From a virus: DNA of 64,000 bases. The notes below the pieces were generated by a model. The model had not been told where the DNA came from and made no database searches. It was given only the letters and a program-made list of their open reading frames with translations. Location of the stretch: the IMG/VR virus record IMGVR_UViG_3300038415_000126, positions 1-64,000 of that record. One strand, 5' to 3'. The position numbers and the translations under genes are program-made. Shown here piece by piece: positions 7,964 to 16,472 of the stretch. Each line of letters begins with the position of its first letter. Position 1 is the stretch's first letter.

Positions 7964-8140
7964 TCAATCTTTAACGAGGCTCATGGCCTCAGAGATACTG
8001 CCGAACTGGATTTGCAAGGTGATCTCGTAGGCAAGTTTCATCGAGACCGGCCGAACCACTTCTCGGAGTGCAGGAAGTGAGAATGACCTGGCTTCTTCAA
8101 CTGTCCAACCAAGGACTTTTGCGATTAGTTCGTGCAGCAT
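7964..8140 (-). CDS. hypothetical protein
   Basis: 58 aa. Real because its ATG lies 4 bases after a strong TTGAGA/TAATAC promoter and its stop sits 5 bases before the next gene. Helical; no family recognised. Confidence 0.65.
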   Translation of the reverse strand: MLHELIAKVLGWTVEEARSFSLPALREVVRPVSMKLAYEITLQIQFGSISEAMSLVKD

Positions 8141-8144
8141 GCTA

Positions 8145-8174
8145 GTATTACGCGCGAGGTGGGTGGGATCTCAA
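8145..8174 (-). promoter_or_regulatory. TTGAGA-18-TAATAC promoter, leaderless type
   Basis: -35 TTGAGA (8169-8174), 18-bp spacer ending CGCGCG, -10 TAATAC (8145-8150), 4 bases before the ATG at 8140. Confidence 0.7.
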
Positions 8175-8509
8175 CCAGTTTCTCTAATCGGCCTAGCGGC
8201 TATGAGAATCTCGGCTCTCTGAACATTGAAGGTCTCCAACCTTCTTTTTGCCCGCAGGAGATCTAGCTCAAGATCCTGCTTCATTTCGTTCAAGGCGGTC
8301 TCGATGACGGAAGGCAGATCTCCGACAGCTTCAACCCTATTACAATCCTTTGGGTACTGGACGATGGCAACGGCCTTACCTTTCATCCACCCGAGATTCA
8401 ATTGGACTTTGATTCCGGTGAGCCCGCCTGCTTCATACGTGTACTTATGCTCCTCTGTAGGGATACGGGTAAATACAAGGCTACCAACTCTCAGGGTGTC
8501 TTCAGGCAT
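8171..8509 (-). CDS. hypothetical protein
   Basis: 112 aa from ATG 8509, 8-base overlap with the upstream gene. Beta-rich first 50 residues, then a charged coiled-coil helix (ETALNEMKQDLELDLL). Function unknown. Confidence 0.65.
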   Translation of the reverse strand: MPEDTLRVGSLVFTRIPTEEHKYTYEAGGLTGIKVQLNLGWMKGKAVAIVQYPKDCNRVEAVGDLPSVIETALNEMKQDLELDLLRAKRRLETFNVQRAEILIAARPIRETG

Positions 8510-9053
8510 TGGACTTCTCTTCTGGTAAGGCTCCAACGAGTGTGATAATCGCCCGCACGCGAGCTTCGGAGAGCCCTTGAAGGCGTAGGCCAAAGTTACA
8601 CTCAGTGGTAGACGTTGGGTGGATCGAATCAGCGTACTCGGGGAAGTCTTTTCGGAGGCGGCCGAGGGCGGCTTGGACTGCTTGACGTTGAGCCTCATCG
8701 AGAGCCCGGCGCTCATGCATCCGTTTGACCCAGCTGTTCTGCTTGATGGCCTCATCATATACCTCTTGGTCGAAGTCTTCTAGGTTCTCTTGCAGGGCCA
8801 ACCCTCGGTAGAGGATCTCACCGTCGGGCTCCATTCGAATTGTGTCGAAGGATACTACGAGAACACCCTTGTCAACCCCTTCAGTGACGGTCATCGCCCG
8901 GTACACCTCAGGATCCTCAGTGACATTGAGGCTGAACCAGTACCAGTTTTGAGTCTTCTCAGACTTTATTCCGACTCCTTCGAGCTTTGCTTGGAGAGAC
9001 AGGATGATGTTTTGGGCTCTGGTTTCGGCTTCGGGGCTGCTGTAGTGAGTCAT
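8502..9053 (-). CDS. hypothetical protein
   Basis: 183 aa from ATG 9053, with AGGA 12 bases upstream. Contains a beta segment like small stress or ligand domains, then a Gln/Ala-rich helix. Starts inside the 3' end of the zinc-protein gene (95-base overlap). Confidence 0.65.
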   Translation of the reverse strand: MTHYSSPEAETRAQNIILSLQAKLEGVGIKSEKTQNWYWFSLNVTEDPEVYRAMTVTEGVDKGVLVVSFDTIRMEPDGEILYRGLALQENLEDFDQEVYDEAIKQNSWVKRMHERRALDEAQRQAVQAALGRLRKDFPEYADSIHPTSTTECNFGLRLQGLSEARVRAIITLVGALPEEKSNA

Positions 9054-9357
9054 CAGGGTGTTCTTCCTCGATTGGTACAATGGGTGCTGGCGGGTAGTCT
9101 CGGTCGAGGCCACGTGCGACCTCACCGTAGGTTGGTCGATGAGCTATCTTCTCGCGACGACACCAGACTTCTTTAGTCGGGACGTCGGAGGGCTCTCCAC
9201 GGGCCGCGCAGAGAGTACAGATCGCCACCTGTGCACCTGGCTTACGGTCAGGGAGCGACGTCCACCAAGGCGAAGCCGTACGACAGAAACAGCACTTCTC
9301 CTGCTCAGTATTCTGAGTCAGTTCGTCATCAGGCTCTCGGTGGATGGGGATTGGCAT
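8959..9357 (-). CDS. zinc-binding hypothetical protein
   Basis: 132 aa from ATG 9357. CCFCRTA and CTLCAARG, 24 residues apart, suggest a zinc ribbon. Basic C-terminal tail overlaps the next gene. Preceded by a TTGAGA/TAATAC promoter with an 18-base leader containing GAGGAT. Confidence 0.6.
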   Translation of the reverse strand: MPIPIHREPDDELTQNTEQEKCCFCRTASPWWTSLPDRKPGAQVAICTLCAARGEPSDVPTKEVWCRREKIAHRPTYGEVARGLDRDYPPAPIVPIEEEHPDDSLQQPRSRNQSPKHHPVSPSKARRSRNKV

Positions 9358-9375
9358 TTGGCGTATCCTCACAGA

Positions 9376-9404
9376 GTATTACGCCCCAGCTCCTCAGTTC
9401 TCAA
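9376..9404 (-). promoter_or_regulatory. TTGAGA-17-TAATAC promoter
   Basis: -35 TTGAGA (9399-9404), -10 TAATAC (9376-9381). Unlike most copies it leaves an 18-base gap to the ATG at 9357, with a Shine-Dalgarno-like GAGGAT. Confidence 0.65.
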
Positions 9405-9442
9405 CCAATTACTTGTGAAAAGTATATGGCCGGCTATAAAGT

Positions 9443-10090
9443 CTATATAACCCAGGGTCTTTTGTACCGGCTAGGTCTGAGTATAGTACCGAGTGGTACT
9501 AGTCCTGAGCACCCCTTAGCGTCGAACAGCACCCAACATGGTTTACCGGCGACGAGGGCAGTGAACTTGCGAAGAGCCGGAGAGTAGAATGGTGCTGGAT
9601 CCTTTGAATGCCATCGTTGGCAGGTGGAACACGTTGTGGGTCCGGGAAGACCAGTCCACCCAAAAAAGTCAGGTACCTGCTCGGCGTTCAAGAAGCCCAG
9701 GGCTTCTTTTGAGTAGGCCATCGCAATGTCGACTGTTGTTCTTGCACCCTTACGACACCACAGGTCAATCAGGTCAAGGGTCCCTTCGTAACTTGGACCC
9801 ATGAAGGACTTTGAGTAGCTGACCAAGTTCATCGCTAGTGAGTTGACCATATCGACGATATCCTTCTCAAATCCTGAGATACGGATACGAGGTAGTGTGA
9901 CCTCCAAACTATTCACCTCTCGTGTACACTCAGCTATTCCAGATTCAGACCAGTTAGTAACCCCCAGAAGGCTATGACCTATCTGCCCGTCAGCCCTGAC
10001 TAGGAACACGTCATCTTTGATCTCAACCCTCCTAAGTAACTTGAGTGGATCGTTCCCTTTCCTGGTGAGCGCCCATAACCGAGTGTTCAT
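9443..10090 (-). CDS. C-terminally tagged hypothetical protein
   Basis: 215 aa, ending RPSRYKRPWVI. The tag here is written with different synonymous codons (GTT ATA TAG instead of GTG ATC TGA), which argues that the peptide itself is selected. CSTC plus later Cys may bind metal. ATG overlaps the upstream stop (TGATG). Confidence 0.75.
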   Translation of the reverse strand: MNTRLWALTRKGNDPLKLLRRVEIKDDVFLVRADGQIGHSLLGVTNWSESGIAECTREVNSLEVTLPRIRISGFEKDIVDMVNSLAMNLVSYSKSFMGPSYEGTLDLIDLWCRKGARTTVDIAMAYSKEALGFLNAEQVPDFFGWTGLPGPTTCSTCQRWHSKDPAPFYSPALRKFTALVAGKPCWVLFDAKGCSGLVPLGTILRPSRYKRPWVI

Positions 10091-10248
10091 CAACGCTTGC
10101 CTTCGATGAGGTGAAGTTCCTTGAGTAGCTTGTCAGCCATGTCGCGCTTACCAGCTCGTCTTGCCCAATTGATCTTCAGGAGAAGGGCTAGACAAGCTTC
10201 CAACTTGGGGGATGGCTCACGCTCAGGTTGAACTTCAGTTTGGGGCAT
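10090..10248 (-). CDS. small helical protein
   Basis: 52 aa, coupled at both ends (start overlaps upstream stop at 10235, stop overlaps next start as TGATG). Predicted helical hairpin (KLEACLALLLKINWARRAGK). Function unknown. Confidence 0.65.
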   Translation of the reverse strand: MPQTEVQPEREPSPKLEACLALLLKINWARRAGKRDMADKLLKELHLIEGKR

Positions 10249-10588
10249 CAGCGCCCTCCCCACAGGGTATCACTTCGAGGGGGTACTTTGCTAAAGGCCA
10301 AGCCATTAATCGAGCCAGGTACACGAGCTTGCAGCCTAATTCCATGTAAGCTTGCTCGTACCTAGGACGACCTTTCGGGAAAACCCAGATGGAATAGTTT
10401 GGGGCTTCCTCCAAGGTCAATACAGGAGGGGGAGCTCCTTCATATGGTATGCCTCGAAGGATCGTGAAGTCGAGTGACCCTCCAAACAAGTCAGCGGCCA
10501 GGTAGATGAACTCCTGAGCCTTGGCGAAGTCCTCGACCGATACGAACAAACCACCGTGCTCTCGAACGTTAAACTCTACTTTTGGCAT
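10235..10588 (-). CDS. hypothetical protein
   Basis: 117 aa, mixed alpha/beta, no motif recognised. Confidence 0.6.
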   Translation of the reverse strand: MPKVEFNVREHGGLFVSVEDFAKAQEFIYLAADLFGGSLDFTILRGIPYEGAPPPVLTLEEAPNYSIWVFPKGRPRYEQAYMELGCKLVYLARLMAWPLAKYPLEVIPCGEGADAPN

Positions 10589-10591
10589 GGG

Positions 10592-10894
10592 TTACACCAA
10601 GAAGTTACTGAGTAGCTTCTTGGACTTTCGTAGGTTGGTGATCAGGTCAGCTCGTGCGGCATTTTCAGTCTTACCGGTACCCCCAAGGGTTGGACTTCCG
10701 AGGGGTAGTTGCACTGTGAAGCTCCAAGAATGGTCCCCGAACTTGTTCAAGGTGATGTGGACATCGAAGCGGTTGTACGTGTTGGTCCACATGTCAATCC
10801 TAGGGTCCTTCTCAAGCTTCCACCCTAGGACGTACTTGATGCTTAATTCTTCCGGTTTGGTCTTAGCTTTGGCTCTGGTCTTATCTTTAGGCAT
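10592..10894 (-). CDS. paralogue family W-F-R protein (copy 1)
   Basis: 100 aa. Shares order and spacing with the products at 22252-22539 and 36381-36656: a start-proximal LGW/LGF segment, N.W then an I...HSWSF.V strand, then a TE.AAR helix. Three scattered copies point to a phage-specific family; function unknown. Confidence 0.65.
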   Translation of the reverse strand: MPKDKTRAKAKTKPEELSIKYVLGWKLEKDPRIDMWTNTYNRFDVHITLNKFGDHSWSFTVQLPLGSPTLGGTGKTENAARADLITNLRKSKKLLSNFLV

Positions 10895-11189
10895 GACAGC
10901 ATGCCTCCGGTGGCTTCCCTGAGTCCCTACAGCTCACCGTAGTGCTGCAGAGCATTGGTGTTTGAGACCAACTCGGACCAAAGCTCCCGGGCTCTATCCA
11001 GCACTCAGCGTACTCAGGGTAGCACTGGGTCTCGTGGTGGCAGTAAGCCCTAGCCGTAAACGATGTCTCGACCAGGTAACCCGCATTGGAGACTGAGTTA
11101 GGGGACACTAGGATCTCGGAGGGGAGATCTCCGAGACCTAGAGCTATTACGACCGGCGGTATGTACCCGCACATAAACCACGGTAACAT
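10887..11189 (-). CDS. Cys-rich hypothetical protein
   Basis: 100 aa from ATG 11189. Hydrophobic first 25 residues (MLPWFMCGYIPPVVIALGL) and at least seven Cys afterwards, compatible with a secreted or periplasmic disulfide protein. Confidence 0.5.
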   Translation of the reverse strand: MLPWFMCGYIPPVVIALGLGDLPSEILVSPNSVSNAGYLVETSFTARAYCHHETQCYPEYAECWIEPGSFGPSWSQTPMLCSTTVSCRDSGKPPEACCHA

Positions 11190-11200
11190 GGCTGTCAACG

Positions 11201-11728
11201 CTACATCAGCACGGGACCATTGTCAATCGACTGTTCTACTTGGAACCCTCCGCACTCGGGGCAATGGCAAGAAGTTTCTCTGCTTGAGTACTTAGACCAT
11301 TCAGCCGGGTAAGGGACGAGGAATGCCCAGTAGATGACCTCAACGAGGCCAGCCCGGCTTGGATGAGGGTCCCAGAGTAGCTCTCCGTAGCGCGCGACCA
11401 CAACATGGTTTTCCCTAGACGCTGGGGTTCGGACTGTCTTGCCAGACATGAAGTGGATACCCGGATCCTTGACTTCGAGGATGCTCATGAAGTGCGGCTG
11501 CAAATTGACGTAAGCGAGCCCATGATGCTTCTTCAAGTAGGCTCCCAGCTCATTGCTGTAGAAGGGCTCGCGTCGAGTCCAAGTCCCACTCTCCTCCGGG
11601 TTTGGCTTGTACCAGAGGTCACAGACTGTTTGATCGGGCAGCTTCTCTGGGGCAAGATCTAACACACAAGCAACGGCAGTTTGCCAACAGTTACCAGGAG
11701 ATAGAACGGTTTGAGTACACTCAATCAT
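11201..11728 (-). CDS. papain-like cysteine protein
   Basis: 175 aa. GNCWQTAVACVL (Cys14), ENHVVVARYG (His108) and LLWDPHPS (Asp120) appear in the Cys-His-Asp order of papain-like/C39-like folds. A C-terminal CHCPECGG may bind zinc. Family members are peptidases or amidases; the target here is unknown (host protein cleavage or phage protein maturation are options). ATG follows a GGTGTA element by 13 bases. Confidence 0.75.
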   Translation of the reverse strand: MIECTQTVLSPGNCWQTAVACVLDLAPEKLPDQTVCDLWYKPNPEESGTWTRREPFYSNELGAYLKKHHGLAYVNLQPHFMSILEVKDPGIHFMSGKTVRTPASRENHVVVARYGELLWDPHPSRAGLVEVIYWAFLVPYPAEWSKYSSRETSCHCPECGGFQVEQSIDNGPVLM

Positions 11729-11801
11729 GCCTCCTAGCTACACCTAGGGAAACCCATGAGGTGGATCTTTGTTTGAGGCGAGTATTAGTGCTGGTGTACC
11801 T

Positions 11802-11807
11802 CCCCAG
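11802..11807 (+). promoter_or_regulatory. GGTGTA start-proximal element
   Basis: GGTGTACCT precedes the plus-strand gene at 11832 in the divergent intergenic region. Confidence 0.4.
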
Positions 11808-11831
11808 GTGACACTTACTCGACTGCGTCGT

Positions 11832-12032
11832 ATGTACTTGGTGGCGATCAAAGGCAGATGGCGCTCGCGCTTCATTCGCTGCTCAGTATGCAAGACTACT
11901 ACCCCATACTCACGGATCTGTGAAGGGTATCGGCCGTGGCTCGACTGTGGTCACTCACTGGATGACCATGCGCTTACACTTAACCTGAGAAAGATGGGCG
12001 TTGAGTTCAGACCGAGCACCCCAGGAGATTGA
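11832..12032 (+). CDS. small zinc-binding protein
   Basis: 66 aa from ATG 11832. CSVCKTT plus a later CGHSLDDH give a Cys/His set. Divergent from the minus operon. Followed by the next gene 2 bases later. Confidence 0.6.
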   Translation: MYLVAIKGRWRSRFIRCSVCKTTTPYSRICEGYRPWLDCGHSLDDHALTLNLRKMGVEFRPSTPGD

Positions 12033-12034
12033 TC

Positions 12035-12304
12035 ATGAAACTACTGGAATGGATTGCCCGTTGGTTGGAAAAGAGAGGGGCTCTACCAACCCACCACACG
12101 AAGGACCCACGACTATTGCCTTCTAAAGCCCTGCTCAGATCCGGTGACCCACCACCTCACAGAAGCGTTGAGGGCAGGTGCTACATCTGCCCTCAATGTG
12201 GGCATGCCATTGACACTCGGTATGCCTTGAAGATGATAAGCGAAGAAGAGATAGATGAGCTCCGGTCTAAGATCCTGAATATGAAGTACACACGGATGAA
12301 GTGA
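12035..12304 (+). CDS. zinc-ribbon protein
   Basis: 89 aa from ATG 12035 with AGGAG 9 bases upstream. CYICPQCGH near residue 55 and an amphipathic C-terminal helix. Function unknown. Confidence 0.65.
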   Translation: MKLLEWIARWLEKRGALPTHHTKDPRLLPSKALLRSGDPPPHRSVEGRCYICPQCGHAIDTRYALKMISEEEIDELRSKILNMKYTRMK

Positions 12305-12308
12305 CCCG

Positions 12309-12722
12309 CTACTTGACTGCAATCAACGATTGCGACGAGCGAGTCTTTAGGGTTGACTCCATACTGTTAACTGCTGAACGCATTGAGGCGACCGGGCTGA
12401 CCTTCAACTGGGTCTCAACGCCGATGGTGAGTTGTTTCGTGGCCGCTTCGATTTGTTCGATCAGGTCAGTGAGGCCAATGAGGTTTTCGCCGATTTCAGT
12501 AACCGCTTCGAGCAACACTCCAGAGAATTCATCAAACTGAGGAGTGAACCGTTGGACACCCTTGGACGGGGCCAAGGTGGACTTCAGGACACCATCTTGA
12601 GTGATCTCGAAGTGAGTCACAATTTCGGAAAACCGGGTCTGAGCATTAGTTGCTCTTTGGATCAACTCAGGAAGTATTTTTAGGATCTGCGCTTGCTTCA
12701 GGCTTGTCGTCTGTTTCATCAT
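12309..12722 (-). CDS. coiled-coil protein
   Basis: 137 aa, almost entirely helical with Leu/Ile heptads (EIGENLIGLTDLIEQIEAATKQL). No Cys, no family. Read from a promoter at 12774-12802 with a 51-base leader. Confidence 0.65.
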   Translation of the reverse strand: MMKQTTSLKQAQILKILPELIQRATNAQTRFSEIVTHFEITQDGVLKSTLAPSKGVQRFTPQFDEFSGVLLEAVTEIGENLIGLTDLIEQIEAATKQLTIGVETQLKVSPVASMRSAVNSMESTLKTRSSQSLIAVK

Positions 12723-12773
12723 TATCCCCTATTGGGTGCGTTGTAGTCTCGATACTTTCGAGGTACTCAGATG

Positions 12774-12802
12774 ATATTACGCGCCAGGTCGAGAGATCTC
12801 AA
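12774..12802 (-). promoter_or_regulatory. TTGAGA-17-TAATAT promoter
   Basis: -35 TTGAGA (12797-12802), -10 TAATAT (12774-12779), spacer ends GGCGCG. Leader to the ATG at 12722 is about 50 bases. Confidence 0.6.
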
Positions 12803-12811
12803 CAAGACAAG

Positions 12812-13165
12812 TCAGATTTGTAGTACAGGGTAGACAAGTGGCGTCCTAACCTCTGGATAATGTTTACTTCCATCATCTGGGCCGCCGGGCTTGCATACTA
12901 CTTGGACTTTGGCTCCTAGGCTCTCAAGTTCCCGGCGGACCATCTCCGCATCGGAGTCCTCGAACCAAGAGCACAGTAGCGGGAGGGGTAACTTGACCGC
13001 CATCACTTCGGCTAGTGAGTATACGAACCGTTGGCGCAGATACTGGCGGACGCGGTTCGGAGTGGGTCCAAAGGAGGTCAGCGTCGCATGGTACTCATCC
13101 CCGTAGTCGACACAGAAGGGCATCTGCGCGACAAATAGTATACTTGATAGTTCGTCAGGGTTCAT
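12812..13165 (-). CDS. protein with L7/L12-like C-terminal segment
   Basis: 117 aa. Residues about 45-90 (YSLAEVMAVKLPLPLL ... MVRRELESLGAKVQVV) resemble the bL12 C-terminal / ClpS-like fold: helix, KLPL.L turn, then ELE.LGAKV. The order is right but the match is by eye. If real it could bind translation factors or act as an adaptor. Start ATG overlaps the upstream stop. Confidence 0.6.
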   Translation of the reverse strand: MNPDELSSILFVAQMPFCVDYGDEYHATLTSFGPTPNRVRQYLRQRFVYSLAEVMAVKLPLPLLCSWFEDSDAEMVRRELESLGAKVQVVCKPGGPDDGSKHYPEVRTPLVYPVLQI

Positions 13166-13631
13166 AGTATCTGTCACGCCAGATCTCGCCGGTGAAGGAT
13201 TGGTTGACTAGGTCGTACTCCATACCAATCGCTATGGTCTTCTCAGGATCTATTTCCCAGGATGAAACTTTGAATGACACCCCTTGGTGTAGCCCCGAGG
13301 TTGCGTAGACCCACCTGACACTCATGTGGTCTCCGGTCTCAAGGTTGAATAATCCAACCCCAACCCGTTGGGCCACAAGTCTAGTCTGGCGTTGAAGCCT
13401 CAGGTCCTCCTCCCAAGCTATAATGTTTTCCCAGGTCACGTCTGAGAATTGAGGTAGATCTGAGGTGGGTCGATCTCTAGGTTCAAACTTGTGTGGGATA
13501 GCCTGAAGAGCCGCATTGATAGCAGCCTTACATTGTGGGCAGTGGTCTGTAGATGACTCTGAAGAACGGTCGTAGGAGTTCCAAAGGTAGATGACCTGAC
13601 AGTGTTTGCATCGGATGTAACGTTCGATCAT
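13155..13631 (-). CDS. zinc-ribbon protein
   Basis: 158 aa. CKHCQ and CPQCK (residues about 8 and 31) form an N-terminal ribbon; a beta-rich domain follows. The end RDRYYEP may be a remnant of the SRYxRxP tag. Confidence 0.65.
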   Translation of the reverse strand: MIERYIRCKHCQVIYLWNSYDRSSESSTDHCPQCKAAINAALQAIPHKFEPRDRPTSDLPQFSDVTWENIIAWEEDLRLQRQTRLVAQRVGVGLFNLETGDHMSVRWVYATSGLHQGVSFKVSSWEIDPEKTIAIGMEYDLVNQSFTGEIWRDRYYEP

Positions 13632-13879
13632 ATAATTGGATCCCTCTCGTATCGACTCTTGACCAGGCCTCTTTGCCTCAGCTCGTGGGTCAAGTTTCGA
13701 ATGAACTCCTTCTTGTTCCGGAACTTGGCCCTGACCTCAGCGTTGTTGTCCCAGATAGCTCCGACCACCCCAGCCGCGGTCTCGATGACGATCTCCTCGG
13801 CTGGTTTACCAGTGATCCCGTTGTCCGCGAGGACCCAAGTGATTGACTCAATCAGCCTCTGGTAGTGGCCAGGGTTCAT
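13628..13879 (-). CDS. C-terminally tagged helical protein
   Basis: 83 aa, ending KSRYERDPII. Unrelated in body to the larger tagged proteins, which shows that the tag is shared between families. Confidence 0.7.
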   Translation of the reverse strand: MNPGHYQRLIESITWVLADNGITGKPAEEIVIETAAGVVGAIWDNNAEVRAKFRNKKEFIRNLTHELRQRGLVKSRYERDPII

Positions 13880-14295
13880 ATCACCGGGTCCCTCTCGTAG
13901 CGGCTTGGACGTGGGCCTTGGTATGGTTCCGGTGGGTTACGATGTGGATATCCGTCAATTGTTCGAAAGGCATCGACAACATCCATTGCTAAGTCGCCTA
14001 CCCTACTCAGAAGAGATATATTGTTGAGAATACTTGGGTTATCACCTAGGTTTCCGAACCTGGGTGTCGGGATCTGGTGAACCCAACACCTCCACATTAA
14101 CCGGGGATGCATGAGGGGGTCTACATAGGAGATGGGTCTAACATCGAGTAGATCAACGAGAGCCAGTATGTTTTGAGATCCATGTATGTTCTCTATTGCA
14201 TGAAGGAATACCTCGTACCTGTCAGATGTCTCAGTGTCTGCGACGACAACGAAGTTGCAGTTACTGATGATATTGCGGTTGACTGCAAGAGGCAT
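13876..14295 (-). CDS. C-terminally tagged hypothetical protein
   Basis: 139 aa from ATG 14295 (TGATG overlap), ending RPSRYERDPVI. Alpha/beta body with no recognised motif. Confidence 0.7.
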   Translation of the reverse strand: MPLAVNRNIISNCNFVVVADTETSDRYEVFLHAIENIHGSQNILALVDLLDVRPISYVDPLMHPRLMWRCWVHQIPTPRFGNLGDNPSILNNISLLSRVGDLAMDVVDAFRTIDGYPHRNPPEPYQGPRPSRYERDPVI

Positions 14296-14558
14296 CAGCC
14301 GTGTCCAGTGTAGAACTCCCAAGCGCTCTGCTCTTCGCTCCAGCACCAACCAAGCTTCTTGAGTTGCTTGATCTCGTCGGTTGTGAAGGACAAGTCTTCC
14401 TCAGGACTCTGTGTGGGGCCGACGTAGACTCCCTTGTCGAGCGCAATCAGGGTGACCTTCTTGTTGTGCTTCTGGATGATGCTGACCCCATAGAGGATGG
14501 CGCGGGCGCTCTTCTCAGCAGGGGAGCCTGGCTTGTTGTCTTCAGGTAGAGTGTTCAT
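14295..14558 (-). CDS. hypothetical protein
   Basis: 87 aa; a beta-strand core (KKVTLIALDKGVYVG) and W-rich end. Coupled on both sides. Confidence 0.6.
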   Translation of the reverse strand: MNTLPEDNKPGSPAEKSARAILYGVSIIQKHNKKVTLIALDKGVYVGPTQSPEEDLSFTTDEIKQLKKLGWCWSEEQSAWEFYTGHG

Positions 14559-14989
14559 CGGGCTGGGGCCTCACAACCTGGTTGGATGTCCCTCTTGGGT
14601 ACACCAATATCTTCCAGGAACTCGTCACTCGAAACATAGGTTCGACCTGTCACGAAGCCAATCAACTCGGCAAGGACAACCGCGTCGGCCGCAGACACCT
14701 TGAGCTTCTCTCGAACGTACTCCCAATGGAGTAGGCCGCCCTGGTTGTCGGTCACTACCATCGACGGCATAGGTGAATAGCCAACGTGGGTCACTAGCCA
14801 ACCAGTGCTATCCGGACCCAACCCGAATCGGTCATTCACCTCAGGACTCAATCCAGAAAGGTTCGTGAACGTGACGGTGTAAATACTGCCATTTCCAGGA
14901 GCATAAACGACAACCTCTGTACCTTGGATGGTCTCTCGGTTGCGGATCCCCTCTTCGATTGTCTTCTTAGTACGTACTTCGAGGCGCAT
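14555..14989 (-). CDS. hypothetical protein
   Basis: 144 aa from ATG 14989 (a TTG at 15025 would add 12 residues). Beta-rich N-terminal half, helical C-terminal half. No family recognised. Confidence 0.6.
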   Translation of the reverse strand: MRLEVRTKKTIEEGIRNRETIQGTEVVVYAPGNGSIYTVTFTNLSGLSPEVNDRFGLGPDSTGWLVTHVGYSPMPSMVVTDNQGGLLHWEYVREKLKVSAADAVVLAELIGFVTGRTYVSSDEFLEDIGVPKRDIQPGCEAPAR

Positions 14990-15032
14990 TCGCGGGATGC
15001 TACTCTGAACTACCAAGAAAAGCAATACCAGA

Positions 15033-15512
15033 TCAAATGACCCATGGGCGCTCGTATCGACTCAATCGGATCACCGGGGCTTTGGTTTGGTTGGTCTGCA
15101 GCCATTGGTCAATGTTCGCTAGCCAGTCTCCGCCCCCGAAGACCGTTGGCCGCCCCTCGAAAGTTGGTATCAAGTCTGGCTCAGCGAAACAAATGGCCAT
15201 GGACCATTCAATGCCTTCATCGAGAGCACCGAGATCTACCACATAAAGAGTACCGTCGGTTATGCCAAACTCTTTACGTCCTTGGTGGACAAGATACCTG
15301 ACGTTGTTGAGTAACCTGTCACCGGTTTCGAACTTGTCTCGCCCACTGAAGGTGACCATGGGGATAGTCACACAATCATCACTGGTCCGGGCTGGGCTCT
15401 CGATGAGGCTATCAGCCCAAAGGGCTAGGACCTTTCCATAGGGAGGCATGACGAGGAATTCAACCTCGTTGGCCACCTTGGAGTGAACACGCTCCCAAGC
15501 CCGGGTCGGCAT
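15033..15512 (-). CDS. C-terminally tagged hypothetical protein
   Basis: 159 aa from ATG 15512, ending LSRYERPWVI with codons GTC ATT TGA, so without the GGTGATC ribosome-binding overlap seen elsewhere. Clear paralogue of the product at 1248-1763 (DGTLYVVDL, LIPTFEG). Confidence 0.75.
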   Translation of the reverse strand: MPTRAWERVHSKVANEVEFLVMPPYGKVLALWADSLIESPARTSDDCVTIPMVTFSGRDKFETGDRLLNNVRYLVHQGRKEFGITDGTLYVVDLGALDEGIEWSMAICFAEPDLIPTFEGRPTVFGGGDWLANIDQWLQTNQTKAPVIRLSRYERPWVI

Positions 15513-15955
15513 CAGATCACCCAACTTCGTTCGTAGCGGCTCAACCTTCGTACCTGGGGGGTCGGAGTCCCCCACTCAAACGGCTTCTCAGGCTCACGGA
15601 GCATAGATGGGAACTGTGGGACAACATCCTTGTTCGTGTAGAGCATCCCATATCGGACCAAGGACCCAGGGGTCTCGTACCACGTCACGATGTTCATGAT
15701 ACCATCAACGATGTTGAAACCAAACCAATTCTTGGTGAGCCGCGCACCACCCTCGTGCGCCTTCTCCTCAATGGTGTTGATGGTAGCGTAAAGGAGTGGG
15801 ACTCTGATGATTTGATCCCCCGAACCATCCGCTGAGTAAGGAAGTAGTAAATGATCTATGCCGTTGAAGGCATACCCCTTACTTCCGTTGATTAACCTGA
15901 AGCTAACTTCCTCCTCTTGATGCTGGATTACAGACCATATTGTGGTGATTGCCAT
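15512..15955 (-). CDS. C-terminally tagged hypothetical protein
   Basis: 147 aa, ending LSRYERSWVI. NWFGFNIVDG and VVPQFPS correspond to the central and distal blocks of its paralogues. TGATG coupling at both ends. Confidence 0.75.
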   Translation of the reverse strand: MAITTIWSVIQHQEEEVSFRLINGSKGYAFNGIDHLLLPYSADGSGDQIIRVPLLYATINTIEEKAHEGGARLTKNWFGFNIVDGIMNIVTWYETPGSLVRYGMLYTNKDVVPQFPSMLREPEKPFEWGTPTPQVRRLSRYERSWVI

Positions 15956-16200
15956 CAGATCACCGGCTTCCTCTCGTACCGAGTTGGGATCATTGACTTG
16001 TATGCCTTATTCACCGCTTTTTCGAACCTACTCCTGAGCTCTGGGCTACTAAGGAGTGCGTCCTCTAGTCTCATAGCTAGGTCCCAGTGCTTGTCACACA
16101 TTGGGATTGGGGGTCGAACTCCGTCTGGATCTTCAAGGTGGTGGGTCACCGGATCTGAGCAGGGCCCTAGCAGGCCAGTACATACTTCAGGTTCGCTCAT
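15955..16200 (-). CDS. C-terminally tagged small protein
   Basis: 81 aa, ending PTRYERKPVI. Contains MCDKHW and an early Cys pair, possibly metal-binding. Confidence 0.65.
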   Translation of the reverse strand: MSEPEVCTGLLGPCSDPVTHHLEDPDGVRPPIPMCDKHWDLAMRLEDALLSSPELRSRFEKAVNKAYKSMIPTRYERKPVI

Positions 16201-16472
16201 TGGCGTAGCCCTTGAATGATCCCTTTGAGGATAAGATTGTCTCCATCGAAGATCCCGAAGTATACCTTATGACCTCGGCTTTCATGGTCGGAGATGAATC
16301 CAGATATCTCCCACATATCACTCTCATTACAACTATCAAATCTAGCAATCAAAGCACAATTGAGGCAACAGATCCCGGGTTCACTAGGTCTCACATCCTC
16401 ACTAGGTCCCACACCCTGTGGATCAGCAGGGTTTATATCGCTCTCTGAAACCTTGAAAACCTTGAACGTCAT
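16197..16472 (-). CDS. hypothetical protein with CCxxC
   Basis: 91 aa; CCLNCALIARFDSC suggests a small zinc site. No tag. Function unknown. Confidence 0.6.
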   Translation of the reverse strand: MTFKVFKVSESDINPADPQGVGPSEDVRPSEPGICCLNCALIARFDSCNESDMWEISGFISDHESRGHKVYFGIFDGDNLILKGIIQGLRQ

